Part shown: positions 10,954 through 23,110 of the stretch, piece after piece | How positions within the stretch are numbered: the stretch's first letter is position 1 | Layout: every line of letters starts with the position of its first letter | Source of the DNA: Scalesia atractyloides | Taxonomy: Eukaryota; Streptophyta; Magnoliopsida; Asterales; Asteraceae | Direction of reading: 5' to 3' | Length of the DNA stretch: 64,000 nucleotides | Assembly: GCA_947069175.1 (NCBI GenBank) | Contig: CAMTDV010000007.1 | Coordinates: 54,083,583-54,147,582, forward strand | Notes under the pieces: generated by a model | Database searches by the model: none | The model's input: only the letters and a program-made list of their open reading frames with translations | Told to the model about the DNA's origin: nothing | Translations under genes and position numbers: made by a program

Positions 10954-13352
10954 AATACCAAATGGACTACCCCACATTGGCAAAATCAAGATAACTGTGT
11001 AGGGATAACATCGTTTATAATATATAAGCTATAAAACAAATACAACGATAAAAGAAACGAAAATGAAAAATTCAAACCAAATGCGATAGCAACACGAGTA
11101 ACGAAAATTGGTTGAGATTTTGTGTTTTACACGATTTCCTTAAAATAGATTGTTACATGTGTGTCGGAATATAACAGTGAGAGCAATAGTACTACCGAAT
11201 ATGAGAATGCCAGGAATTTGTACCAGGATTTTCTAGTGTTATCTCTTCCATGTAATTAATAAGGAAAAGGAGTTGTTGGGCGCAACTTGTCACCCGTTTA
11301 CTTGACATTTGTTTGTAATTTGTTGTTTTGGCATTTTAATTAGATTAATCGATGATACAGTTAAAAAAAACAAGAAAGTGGCATGTGTTTACTCTATGCT
11401 CCATGGAACCAAACAATAGTAGTGTTCAATCTCTTCATTAGTCTCTCGTACAAGGAATTGAACAATGTGTTTGCACCCCTTTCATTTCTCCTTAAGAACT
11501 CAACCGAACATGACTTGTATATATAGCCCATTTAAAACAGTTTTTAGTTAGTACTTAAGAACTTAATATGTAATCAAACAGCTTAATTGTGTAGTCTAGA
11601 AATCGTTTTAGCTTTAATGATATGTAACATTTACAAATGTAGTGTAATCCACATGCACACTAAATAACTTTGAATACATAAATATATATGTAGTTGTTCA
11701 CATGTATTCACTACTAAAACACTATAATTTTTAAAGATTCTACAAATAGTATATTTATTGGTACGTATGTGTATTCACTAGTGATTACACTATAAGTATT
11801 TGTTATTCAACGAACACAGTATTCACATGTGAATAAACTTATTCCTAATGGTTCTCATACAAACCCACCGCTATATATATAGGGCGGTTCATATACAAAA
11901 TGATTTATACCTAAAAAGCATATGAAATAACGAGGAGATATATGTATTTGCCTCCACTTAGGAGGGAGTTATGGACGCGGGTATTGGTATGCATTTACGA
12001 GCGCAACTTTCTAGCCCCATAACACTATAATAGCACCATGTTAAATGGGCTAACAACACCCTCACGTGCCTTAAACTGCATAATGTAAAATGCGATTAAA
12101 ACACCATATTTTTCGTATTCAAAAAATCATTTCAAACCTGAGCAAATGACAACATTGTCTAAAATGCTATAACGTAGTTATTTGTACCATGTGTTACACT
12201 TGAAAAGAAAACTCATTTTTTTATAAAAATATATCAATATTATACGTAGTAAAGCTAATATTGTTTGATTTTATGGTATAATATTATTTTTATCTTTGAA
12301 AAAGAAAATTGAAATACGTAAAAGTTATTGAAATTAAAAAAAATGGTAAAACTAATATTTAATGAAAAAAAAAAGTCAACCTAAGAGGAAGAAGATTGTT
12401 TACTTAAATTATGTGAACGTATCATTGTTTACTTCTATTCGTATCTCGTATAACTTTACTAAAAGCCAGTGTTGAACCAAAAAAGACTTACATAGCCTAA
12501 CAAAACAATGTTTCATTTCATTACAACTAAAAGTTTTAATATGGAATCAAAGAACCTAACTATGCAGTTTAGAAACCGTTATGGTTATTGCAACAACTAC
12601 GAATATAGTAAAATCAGACATCGGTTACACTATCTAACTTCACTAAATGTTATGAGAAAACATAAATGATAATTTTGCATAGAACATGCAATTGAAAAAG
12701 TCGGTCAAAATTTAATGACTTGTAGAAACTTGACCCCAACTCATTTCTTGCATTTAAAACATAAGACTTCATCCTGGTCAATCAAACAATCTTTTTTTCC
12801 ACACAAAAAAGGTGATTTCAAATCTTTAAAAGAAATGCTTAAAATTCCAGCACTTTTAGTTCTGCTTATTGGAAATTATAAATTGTAAAGAGTTAAATTA
12901 AATCAAAAAGTGAAGAGTGGGATAAATGAGAATATGCGTTGCATGAGTCTTACCAAATCTTTTATTGCCAAAATATCGACACTTTCGGTACTTTTGTGGG
13001 GGAATCCGTCAGAGGAGGATAAGTGACCTTTTATTCAACTTTTTCCCGGAATAACCTTACCAAAATTCTATTTTTTTCTGGCTCCTTATCCTTACTTACT
13101 ATATTATATTATATTATATCATATAAAAACCTAAACAATAAAACACACATTAAACTATAAAACATCAATATAACTTAATACATAACACAAGAAACATAAA
13201 CCATAAAACACAAAAAAAACATAAACCATACCACATAATTTAAACATGAAACGATAAAACATAATGTGGCTATTGAAGTTATTGTTATTGTTACCTTTGA
13301 TAAAGTAGAAAGAGATAATAAATGCAAGAAGAGTTCAACTAATTTGTATTGT
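10954..13352. other. No gene seen; AT-rich intergenic DNA
   Basis: There are no coding regions. A TATATATAGGGCGG motif at 11872-11886 resembles the TAGGG-ended elements at the start of the window, but I found no matching right end. A short ATATT repeat lies at 13098-13125. Confidence 0.5.
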
Positions 13353-13572
13353 GTCAAGGTCATTGCTATCTATTGCTCACCCGGTTTCATTATACATATT
13401 GCGCAAAGATCAGTCACTGTTTAATCTATTGCTATTGGTTTCATATAATTTGAGTCAAGACTCAAGGTCATGCTAATCTATTGCTCATCGGTTTTCATTA
13501 TACATATTTGGCGTCAAGGACTCAAGGTCACTGCTAATCTATTGCTCATCGGTTTTCATTATACATATTTGT
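13353..13572 (+). repeat. Tandem repeat, about 50-60 bp unit, 4 copies
   Basis: Units carry GTCAAGG..CAAGGTCA..GCT, then ATCTATTGCTCATCGGTTTT, then CATTATACATATT. They start near 13353, 13405, 13453 and 13512. The last two are nearly identical; the first two are diverged and shorter. The plus-strand frame at 13470-13685 is only a read-through of this array. Confidence 0.8.
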
Positions 13573-13939
13573 ACGACCAAGGGACTTGGGCTTCCGCTTC
13601 ATTTCTCATTATGTTAGCCGTAATTTTTTTTTTTTTGCATTTGGTTTTTCCACAGTCACGGGAGCCCAAAGTTATGTTTTTATAAAACTAATTACAAAAT
13701 TAAAATAAACATTAGTATAGAAAAAACATTAACTCAAACACATAAATATAACTTGGTACTTCCCTCCCTTTCATAACACATGAGCATAAGCATATAAACA
13801 TAAAAAAAATATGTTAAGAAAAAAAAACACAAACAAGAACATAAATTACTAATGTTTTGTTAAAAAGAGAAATCAACACTTCAACTATTTCTTTGAATTA
13901 ATAACAAAATTTGGGATTCTTGAAGAAAAAACAATGCCG

Positions 13940-13947
13940 GGCTCCAG
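13940..13947 (+). repeat. hAT target-site duplication, left copy (GGCTCCAG)
   Basis: The 8 bases GGCTCCAG occur immediately before the element at 13948 and again at 14579-14586 immediately after it. An 8-bp duplication is diagnostic of hAT insertion. Confidence 0.9.
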
Positions 13948-14578
13948 TAGAGATGGGCATAATCAGTTCCTTTTTATACCCGGAACCGGTTCCTAACCGG
14001 ACCCAGTTCCTGAATGTGTGTCAATGGAACCGGTTCTTGTTGTAACCGGGTCCGGTTCCTACCCGGGTTTTAACCATTAAAACTAGAACCGAGTGTACCC
14101 GGTTCGGGTCGGGTTGAACCGGTTCCAGTTCCTTAGAAGAACCGGTTCCTAATGTTACAATCAAATGGAAAAGACTGCAAAGACTATTAGAAACCTATTC
14201 ATTCGGTCAATTCAATGAAAAAAGCTGCAAAACTATTAGAAACCGATTGTAAATTCCTTGCCATCTTGCCTCCTTGCATCCCAATATCAATAACTTACAC
14301 TTTCAAACTTCCAATAAATGGCGTGCAACGACGAGGTTGTGATGGTTTATATCTTGTAGGTGTAAGTTAACGGTAGAGATGAGCATATCGGGTTTTTTTT
14401 TGTCCTACCCGGAACCGGTTCCGGGTACGCACCGGGTCCGGGTAGGAACCGGGTACGAACCGATTTTATTTATAAAATGTGGGACCGGGTTGGAACCACC
14501 GGGTTTTTTGAACCCGGAACCGGTTCCAGGTCGATTCCACCGGGTCAGGTTTGGAACCGGTTATTATGCCCATCTCTA
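13948..14578. mobile_element. Non-autonomous hAT element with perfect 16-bp TIRs
   Basis: The ends TAGAGATGGGCATAAT (13948-13963) and ATTATGCCCATCTCTA (14563-14578) are exact inverted repeats, and GGCTCCAG is duplicated on both sides. The interior is rich in the palindrome-like GGAACCGGTTCC and in ACCCGGTTC/GAACCGGGT motifs at both ends, as expected for subterminal transposase-binding sites. There is no transposase. A third, slightly diverged end (TAGAGATGAGCATAT) lies inside at 14372; see findings. Confidence 0.9.
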
Positions 14579-14586
14579 GGCTCCAG

Positions 14587-15472
14587 GGTTATGCCATTAT
14601 GGGTGGCCCAAGTATAGTCGGCCCAGTAACACGGATAGAGGCCGGGGTTTAAGCTTTTTTTTCTAACGGCATAGTTTTACATCTAGCTAATATCACGTTA
14701 ACTTTTCACTTGAGAATTTAAGTTTACACCATATTTGTAAAGAGCAAACACCATACTATCAGGTCATGCGAGTTTGAACTTTAAGTAATATTCATAATGT
14801 AGTCTATCTCACTCACCAATCAATGGAGAGAACGAAGGATGTTTCCACTAGCGTTTTATTCATGGGGTGTTTTTTAATCTCGGTTTTGTGTTACTTTATG
14901 TTCAAATCATATTTGTTGTTAGGACCATTAGCTACGTGGTAGTTGAGTTTTTAAGTATCATTTGTTTGTGGTAACTACCGACTTGTACCTGTCGAGACGT
15001 GTTATCCAGGAAAAAATTTATACGTACTTAAATTAAATCATGAGAAGAAAAAAATAAAGAAATGGGTTGATTATTATCACACATTTAAGGAATATAAATA
15101 TATTAATATTAGAGTATTATGAGTTAAATTTGTAGCATCGGAAATGAAAATTTGTTAATTGTAACAAATCTCATGAAACTATTTGTTTTTATCTTATGTC
15201 TATAAGGCTACATGTAAAATTCAAGCATCCAATTTAGGCATTCATGAGTCATGGCTCCTGAGTGCATGACTGAGACATTTGGGCCAAGGATCTTACAACT
15301 TTTAAGGGCCTCCCAAACTTACTATTAACCCATTTAAAACTTTTAGTCCAAAACTACTCACTAGTTGGGCTCCTTCTCTGTACTTTCTGTTTTACTTTGT
15401 CACAATGCAAGTATGCCTATTCTTTGAAGATTTGTGATCATCTCCATAGTTGTGTTATACATTGGTTGATTT
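14587..15472. other. No gene seen
   Basis: AT-rich sequence without a recognisable ORF or repeat. Confidence 0.45.
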
Positions 15473-15583
15473 CAGTGGCGGACTCATGAATTATTTTCTG
15501 GGGTGCGAACGAAGGGTTTAACCAAATTTTTGCACTATAAAATATACTAACTTTTTTTTCAAAGGGTACCTAGGTCTGCCCTG
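15473..15583. mobile_element. Short hAT-type MITE (111 bp)
   Basis: The left end CAGTGGCGGACTCATG and the right end, reverse complemented, CAGGGCAGACCTAGG match the widespread plant CAGTGGCGGA(C/T) hAT termini. Flanks GTTGATTT (15465-15472) and GTTAATTT (15584-15591) are an 8-bp target duplication with one mismatch. Confidence 0.8.
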
Positions 15584-15591
15584 GTTAATTT

Positions 15592-16854
15592 AGGTTTTAT
15601 ATATTACAACCCACCCGCCAAATAGGTAAAGTTTTACAACGTAACCAAAATTTGAAATGGCTTCAACGTGTCAAAATTTTACATCTAGGGTTGTTTTCCC
15701 TTCACATTGATATAAATGTTGGTACAATCAAAACCCCAAAAATGTAAACAAAGTACCATTGCAGCTGGCTTTAGATAAGATTATAAATCATGTAAAATTG
15801 GATCATAAGCTATTCTTGTAGGACCATCTTTCTATTCTAGTATAGGAGCAACAACGGGTCCTGTCATAGCCCACTTGACTTTTGTCCAGTAGCTCATCAA
15901 GAATAGTACAATACCTGAATTTCATCAATGGATGCTTGTCACAGGTATTATATCTAATAACTGGATCAGCACTTGATACTACTGCCTAATGGAAGAATAA
16001 GCCGTCACGACTCACGAGAGCGAATTACGGGAGATCTGGCGAAGGGAGGAAATTACCACCAGTAGATGAGAGTGAAAAAAAACCATGACTGAGATGCGGT
16101 GGAAGTCATATGTATGTATGAGAAACTTGTAATGGTTGTGAGGTGACAATCACTTACAGCATTTAAAATTTGTAAGGGAGTATAAACTAACAAAGTGCAT
16201 GTGTAGGGTAGTGGGTCGAAACGGGTTTAGATCAAGTTTGGTTTTAAATCAAAATGGCTATTTATAAAATAACTGGTTCAGATTGAGGTGGACTTTTTTA
16301 ATTATATAGTTCTATGAAGAAGGATCATATCAGGAATTGATAGTTGAAATTTGTAAGCATACAAGGAATTGATAGTTGATAACGAGTTCAAAACACTGTG
16401 AACAATTATTGTATTCAACACTGTATTCAACCAATTTTGAGATGAGCCTTGATATATAAATGTATTCTCTAATTATTCCATCAAATGTGGATATTCATTT
16501 GGTCATATTTCTTGGCATACATGATAAGAACTGAAATGTTATTTTGAAAAGATCATTACAAATACAACTATTTTTATTTACAGAAAGAGAAAAGAATAAG
16601 TATCCTTCACATGTTATGTAATAATAGGTTACATGGACTGCGATCCCAACATAGCAAGAGTACCCTTCTAGTATCTTTAAAATGATGGATGGTATCAATT
16701 TCATCATCTATAATCATGTGGTCCAAAGATAACTTTACTACTATTGCACATTATCAGCATTCATCCATCACTTTCAAAAAATATAATTATAACATTAATG
16801 AAAACGATATTGATCAGTTCTGTTTAATCATAATGAAAAACATAAAAGAAATAC
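15592..16854. other. No gene established
   Basis: Weak exon-like stretches on the minus strand exist (for example 15830-16000) but none carries a motif that I recognise. The frames at 16495-16707 and 16689-16907 look like chance. Confidence 0.35.
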
Positions 16855-16959
16855 CTGTAACCGCAGATACGCCAGTAGAGAATCCAGTCAGAGATGCAGC
16901 CATGTAGTTCGACATACTTATCAGGATGATATGGTTCCTCCTTAGGATGTAAAGTAATA

Positions 16960-17161
16960 ATGGTGATAACCGCATTCTCTCTAATTATCTCCTTATATAT
17001 ACACCCAAGAGGAAACCTAATTAGTTAATAAGGGTAATATGGTCTATCAAAAATTACCAACTAATTATATAATAACTTTAATATATTTTGATCTTCTATA
17101 ATATAAATGATTATAATGGCTACTAGATTAAATAAAGCATAATAATATATTTAATCTTACA
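16960..17161 (-). repeat. Putative 3' LTR of copia-1 (left limit uncertain)
   Basis: On the minus strand a purine-rich tract GTGGGAGAA (17170-17162) is followed by TGTAAGATTAAATATATT starting at 17161, the expected polypurine tract and LTR start. A TATA-like GTATATATAAGG lies at about 16993-17004. The other LTR is missing, so the terminal CA and the true length cannot be fixed by comparison. Confidence 0.55.
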
Positions 17162-17490
17162 TTCTCCCACTTAGCCGAGTAATTATTTATCATGAGTATT
17201 AGATTAGCCTAATAAGGAGTTAACACTAATTTTAGCTTTGAACCAAGAACAATAGTAGAGAAATACAGCCGTTAAATCATCATTCGACTCAGGACCCCCA
17301 TTAGCCATACTACAGCCTCAATTTATAACCTAACAATTATGATCAAAATACGTAAATAAGCGCTTTAGCGTTTGATTTGTATTTATATTTGTCTATATGT
17401 CATTTATAACGGCAGAACATATGTTAGAGACATACAAAATCAAACTGAGGAAATTTTATTAATTAAAACATAAGTAAGCAGAATATGCTA

Positions 17491-17990
17491 TTAAATAAGG
17501 TCTTTAGTAAATCTCACATTCGAAACATGTTCTTCGAAAACTTTAGGTGGCAGACCTTTAGTCATCAAATCCACAAACATATTTTTAGTACTAATATACT
17601 CAAAACAAAGATTATTTTCCTCAACTCGTTCACGTACGAACAAATACTTTGTATTAAGATATAAACCAGCTCCAGTCGAACTGTTACTGTTCAAGAAACT
17701 AACGGCAATTGAGTTATCACAGTAAAGCTTCAATGGTCTAGAAATGGAATTAACGATTGTGAGTCCAGTGATCAGATTCCTAAGAAATATTCCATTACAG
17801 GTTACGTTATAAACAGTAATGTATTCTGTCATCATTGTGGAAGATGTGGTCAATTGTTGTTTATGACTCTTCCATGAGATAGGTCCGCCTGCTAACATAA
17901 AGATATAGCTCGAAGTGGATTTCTTGTCATCTTTGCACTTGGCTAAGTCAGAATCAGAATAGCCTACCACTTCTAAATGATCACTTCTTT
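17491..17990 (-). pseudogene. copia-1 RNase H domain
   Basis: This is the C-terminal Ty1/copia RNase H, open over 160 codons (17970-17491). The four acidic positions of the family are visible: VGYSDSDLA (Asp), MMTEYI (Glu), KLYCDNSIAV (Asp) and NMFVDLMTKGL (Asp). RISW-type motif: GGPISWKSHKQQLTTSST. It would degrade genomic RNA in the RNA-DNA hybrid. This domain looks intact, but it is joined to a broken RT upstream, so the polyprotein as a whole is dead. Confidence 0.85.
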
Positions 17991-18075
17991 TATAAGTCAG
18001 TTTATAGTCTTCCTTCCCTTGCAGATATCGAAGTACTTTCTTAGCTGTTTTCCAGTGATCTAGGCCAGGATTAGT

Positions 18076-19266
18076 CTAATAACGACCTAGCATTCCAGCA
18101 ATATAAGTGATATCTGGGCGAGTACAGACTTTAGCATACATCAGGCTCCTGATTACTGACGCGTAAGATATCTGGCTCATTTTCTCCTTTTCAGCCTCTG
18201 TTGTCGGAAATTGGAATGAACTGAAAACATCTCCCTGAACTATTGGAGCGACTGAGGGTTTGCACTGTTGCATGTTATAACGTGTAAGGACACGATCTAT
18301 GTAGGCCTTTTGAGATAATCCTAAGATCCCCTTGTGTCTTTCTCGGCGAATTTCGATGCCAATGACGTAAGAAGCATCTCCGAGATCCTTCATGTTGAAG
18401 TTATGCGAGAGTAATCGCTTCGACTCATGCAACACGTCTAAACTATTACTTGCTAATAGAATATCATCTATGTAAAGGACAAGTATATTAAAGTTGCTCC
18501 CACTCATCTTGAGGTAGGTGCATTGGTCACTTGATTCTTTGCAAAACTTTTTTTTTTCATTACTTCATCAAACTTGAGGTACCATTGACATGATGCTTGT
18601 TTAACCTGTAAATGGATTTCTTCAACTTACAGACTAGACGCTCCTTTCAGGTTTAAAACCTTCAGACTGTTTCATGTAAATATCTTTGTCTAAGTCTCCG
18701 TTAAGGAAAGCAGTTTTGATGTCCCTCTGATGCAGCTCTAAATCAAAATGAGCTACTAAGGCCATAACGATCCTTAATGAATATTTAAGAGGGATAGGTG
18801 AAAAAGTCTCTTTGCTAATCAATTCCCTCTTTCTGAGTGTAGCCCTTTACAACCAATCTTGCTTTGTAGCGTTCAACGTTCCCATTCGGATCCAATTTTG
18901 TTTTGAATACACATTTACATCCTACGGGTTTGACATCGTTGGGTAATTCTACCAAATCCCAAACGTCATTTTCTTCATGGATTCAAGCTCATCAATCATT
19001 GGTTTATTCCATTCAGAAGACTGATCACTGTGAATGGCTTCATTATAAGAGATAGGATCGGGTACAAAAGGAGTAAACGGAGTAATGGTAAGCAACGAGT
19101 CCCCCCCCCCCCCCGCGTCTTGTACTTCTTGCAATTCTTCGTAAGGATTGGTACTGCTCCCACTGACCTTGAAATCCTCTAGGAACGCGACACACTTGGT
19201 TTCAACAATACAGGTGACATGGGAAGGACAATAGAAACGATAACCCTTTGAGTGATTAGGATACAT
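18076..19266 (-). pseudogene. copia-1 reverse transcriptase, frameshifted
   Basis: Three open pieces in family order are seen: 19266-18949 (connection after integrase, with SYNEAIHSDQSSEWNKPMIDE and MKKM), 18822-18634 (RT palm, HQRDIKTAFLNGDLDKDIYM then QSEGFK) and 18507-18076 (VLYIDDILLASNS, then KDLGDASYVIGIEI). The catalytic YIDD is present. Frames change between the pieces, near 18540-18630 and 18830-18950. A run of 14 C at 19101-19114 encodes Gly residues within the first piece and may itself be miscounted. Confidence 0.88.
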
Positions 19267-19269
19267 GAT

Positions 19270-20298
19270 AAAGAAGTAGGTAACTGTTTTAGGGTCAAGT
19301 TCCCTAGGAAAGGATTGTAAAGTTTTGCTTCAGCAATGCAGCCCCGTACCTTCATATATTTAAGACTCGCTTTCCTTCCTGTCCAGAGTTCATAAGGAGT
19401 TTTAGGGACAGATTTAGAAGGAACTCTATTGAGTATACGAACAGTTGCTTTTAATGCTTCAATCCAGAGGATAATGGTAAATTAGTGTTGGCTAACATAC
19501 TGCGCACCATGTTCATAAGGGTACGGTTTCTTCGTTCAACGACACCGTTCTGCTGAGGTGTACCTGGCATGGTGTATTGGTTCACAATCCCCTGGCCCTT
19601 ACAAAACTCAAAATGGACCAGACTTGACCCACATCAGTATTTCTACCATATTATTCACCACCTCCATCTGATCTCACAACTTTAATTTTACGACCTAATT
19701 GTTTTTCAACTTCAACTTTATAATCTTTAAAAGTTGTTAGAGATTCTGATTTTTCCTTAATGAGATACAAGTACATGTAACGAGAATAATCATTGATGAA
19801 AGTGATAAATGAAGTATGTCCAATTATGCAAGCGATTTGGCAAGGACCACTAATGTTAGTATGAATGAGTTCTAATAAATTAGAGCTCCTAATGGGACCT
19901 TTCTTATTGCTAATGTCATTTTACCTTTAAGACATTTGACACATGTTCCAAAATCAGTGAAATTGAGAAGAGGTAAGACTTCATCCTTTACGAGTCAGTT
20001 TAATCGTTCTCTTGAGATGTGGCCTGAACGTTGATGCCACAACATGGATGAAGTCTCTAAGTCTCGATTTTGTTTCATATTTGTGAGTGCTTCATTAATG
20101 TTATATGACAACAAAGATTTGGAAAATCATCATCTAGTTCGAATCTATAGAGACCACCATCCAGATTACCGGTACTATAAACAATGGAATCATAGAGAGT
20201 AGAGAGTTTGCGATGACCATGGGAAACAACAAAACCCTCAATGTCTAACTTTGGTCCTGATACAAGGTTCCGAGTTACCTCAGGAACATATAAAGTAT
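19270..20298 (-). pseudogene. copia-1 GAG-pre-integrase and integrase, broken by Tat-1 insertion
   Basis: On the minus strand the end next to Tat-1 reads TLYVPEVTRNLVSG, the copia gag-pre-integrase start. Next come a zinc-knuckle remnant (CLKGKM near 19930) and the core. The first catalytic Asp is replaced (LIHTNISGP near 19850), the second is present in VRSDGGGEY (near 19660), and the Glu is present in GVVERRNRTL (near 19540). Several stops and frameshifts occur. The upstream half of the element continues at 31823. Confidence 0.85.
20294..20298 (+). repeat. Tat-1 target-site duplication, left (AGTAT)
   Basis: AGTAT before the LTR start TGGAGG at 20299 pairs with GGTAT at 31823-31827 after the right LTR, one mismatch. 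Both halves belong to the same copia codon context (IKLNDT joined to TLYVPE), which confirms one insertion event. Confidence 0.75.
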
Positions 20299-21309
20299 TG
20301 GAGGGGTATGGTCCCAAAAACCCTGCGCTTGCGCAAGATACCGTACCTCATAATGATAACAGGTCATTTGGATAACCTTGCGCGCTACACGCAACGGTAT
20401 GCCAACCTTGAAAACAGTAGGTTGCTTAACAAACCTTGCTCACCTTGCGCAACGGCAAGTTAAACCTGAAAGCGCAGGTCCGAGACCCTATGCTAATTAA
20501 ACAAACTTCTAGCTGTGAATTCCTAAAACTTTACACATGGCCAAGACTAAGATGAGAGAAACTCATACTTAGTCTTGAGAACAAAAAGGACTTGATCCCT
20601 ACAAGTTCACGATGTCCAAAAAGCACTGATAAGGCCACGCTGTAAGGAGAAGTGCAAAGAGGCATTGATCAAGTACAAAGGTACAAAGTGGCAGAGCTAT
20701 GACCCAATAACCGCTCGGCAGGTTGTGCCAGACCACGTTGCATGATGAGCAGTCGTGCAGAGGACAAAAAGTATGCAAGGACGTACACATGGCACCAACT
20801 AGCTCACGCCTGCGACTATCACACGATCTCCACTAACGGTTGATGACATGCCCGACAACAAGGACAACTGCCAAGACACGTGGCCCCATCCACCGTGCGC
20901 CAAACGCCTTCCTACCAGAGACCATTAACGGTCGTAGCAGAGGAGACACAATGGATATTCCTGGTTGTCGGTTCTAGGCCCAAGGCCCATCAGCCCATCT
21001 CCTGCACACATCTCTCCGGCTATAAAGTAAGGATCACACCTTGAGGTAACAGACACTGTTTCTTGCTCACTCACTAATTACTTGCATTATCCTTTGCAAA
21101 CCTCGATACTTATTCTTACGCTGGAGTGTGGTCACGGAGAAAATCCTCCCCCTTTTCTCCCATGACGAGAGTAACGGTGTTTTAAGTTTTGTAGTGAACT
21201 TGTACCAAGATCATATCGAAGAGCAGATGAGAGATAACCTTTATATGCAGAGACTTTTACCAGAACCTAGATATCTCAAGATATCCCGAGGACCTCGTGG
21301 TACACTTGA
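20299..21309 (+). repeat. Tat-1 5' LTR
   Basis: It starts TGGAGGGGTATGGTCCCAAA and matches the 3' LTR at 30831 throughout. Short arrays of TTGCGCA/TGCGCAA-type motifs lie near its start. A TATA box (TATAAAG) sits at 21021-21027. The right end is set near 21309 by alignment with Tat-2; the last 40 bp differ from the 3' LTR, so the limit is approximate. Confidence 0.85.
21015..21030 (+). promoter_or_regulatory. Tat-1 5' LTR TATA box
   Basis: CCGGCTATAAAGTAAGG is conserved in both Tat-1 LTRs (21018 and about 31540) and as CGGCTATAAATAAG in Tat-2 (about 36920 and 50026). It is the likely core promoter for genomic RNA. Confidence 0.65.
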
Positions 21310-21384
21310 TGGACCGTCAGCCATTGAAAATGGGATTTAGAGAAAACAAACAAGAGACAAAGGTGTAAGAACAAAAAAAATCAA

Positions 21385-23110
21385 ATGGCTCCAAAGACGA
21401 TACGTCAGAGATTTTCCGAAGACGCCGGTGTTCACCATGATTCAGGTCGTGTGAATATCCCGGTGACTCCCGGAATCCAAGTTGAAATCCTTTTGTACTA
21501 ATCACGTTAATATTACCTCTGGGTGAAACTCCAATGTCATGGTACATCAAATCTCAAACAGCTTTAAATGTCGTTTATGCACAACTTTGTGCACAAACTC
21601 ACGCAGCTGTTGCTCGGCAACCGCCTACAGCTCACGTGCTGCCTCGCATACACCACGAGTACTAAGTTACAATTCGCCAGCCGGAGAGAATGCATCATCA
21701 CATCTCCATACCAGAGAAACAGAACATTCTCAATCGCTACCAAGATATGAGTCAAACACTCAACGGCGAGAGTCGATTCATCCATGCTTGGGCCGCGCCC
21801 ATTAGAGGGGCGGCACACCTAACATGAAGAAGTCGATAAAACGTATGGCAAAGGTGACAGCGCTAGTGTGTTCCACCAGTTGCCAAAAGATCACGCTGCA
21901 TATAAGCCTACGCCACGAGCTGTGTACAATCCGCAAGCTGAATATAATTACAACTTGATCTACAAGCCAGCTGAAACAGCAGAACATTCTAAGTTTGTGA
22001 AGGAGATTGCGCTAGCCCCACTCGAACTCGCAAAATTACCTTCCAATGTGGGAAAGTTTAACGGGTTGACAGACCCAGACGACCACATGCGCGCTAATTC
22101 ACTAGCGCAGGGCTTATCGGAGGTTGGACACTGCCTATGTGGTGTCATCTGTTTGTCCAAACCCTTACAGGTGTCGTGCGCCTATTGTTTGACAACTTAC
22201 CAATGGGCAAGCTCACTTCATGAAACGACCTCAAGGATAAGTTCCTGACCCACTTTAGCTAGCAAAGACGATACGTCAGAGATTCTTAAGACGTCATGAA
22301 TATTTGGCGGAGGGATGATGAAAATTTCGAAGATTTCATCACGCACTACAGCAAAGAGGTTTTGGAAATCGGTGATGTACACGAAGACTGATTCGTGCAC
22401 AGTTCAAATACGTTGTCCATGCGATGAGATGATAAAAGTCTTATCAGGAACCGCTGGCCTACCAAAAAGTTGGGAGAAACTCATGGCGGCAGCAAAGGTC
22501 TAGCGCAAACAACACGCAACCTGAACTCCAACCGACCTCCTTTACCTCAGTACCGCCCGCAAGATATGAGCACGAGTTTTGGGAAGAAAAGCAAGAAAAA
22601 TTAGAAAGAGTCCAATCAGAACCCTTCTTACTCGCCAGTCGATGCACGCAGAACGATCAACAAGATTGCTACCCAAAGAGCAATAAAGCAAGATAATTGT
22701 GAAAGACAGTGGACGCCATTAACAAAGACCCCAGCGGAAGCGCTCTGCATGGAGGATCATCAGTTCAAGCAGCCACCGCCGATGAGAAATAAAAAAGGTC
22801 AAAATCCTAACCTTTTTTGCGATTAACACAAAGACACCGGGCACACAACCGATAAGTGCATCAGTCTAGCACAGAAATAGAAAAGGCGTTGAAAAGTGGG
22901 AAGCTCACTCATCTGCTTCAGAACGTGCGCAAGGAAGTGCGTCAAATTACTCGCGACGAAGAAGGACCGAGTAACAAGAAAATGAAGCAAGCATTCGTTC
23001 AAATGATACAGGGTGGTCCAGCATGCAAGCGTTGCCATCAGAAGAGATGTACGCCATATTGGCGCGAAAAACAAGTTATTTTTCCCATAGTTCCCAGCAG
23101 CCCCCAGGAG
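21385..23110 (+). pseudogene. Tat-1 gag, broken
   Basis: The start ATG at 21385 is followed by a short frame containing HHDSGRVNIPVTPG, shared with Tat-2. Later pieces: 21868-22248 with NYNLIYKPAETAEHSKFVKE and LPSNVGKFNGLTDPDDHM (the retrotransposon gag core), then KVLSGTAGLPKSWEKLMAA at 22430-22497. A further piece near 22856-23030 holds KALKSGKLTHLLQNVRKEVR and the KKMKQAFVQMIQGG motif, and a CX2C-poor His/Asp segment (near 22830) stands where the zinc knuckle would be. At least five frameshifts or stops break it. Gag normally forms the virus-like particle. Confidence 0.85.

Noticed and set aside
10690..11034. A 114-codon plus-strand ORF
   Set aside because: It spans the right end of the hAT-like element and carries its ACCCG subterminal repeats; no protein motif.
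15830..16010. A minus-strand exon-like segment containing CDKHPLMKF and CTILDELLDKS
   Set aside because: No flanking exon, start or recognised family; open only over a short distance.
16855..16915. A minus-strand first exon (MSNYMAASLTGFSTGV) with a GT donor
   Set aside because: It reads well and ends at ACAG/GTATTT, but it is only 61 bp, I recognise no protein and no following exon, and it may lie in the copia-1 LTR flank.
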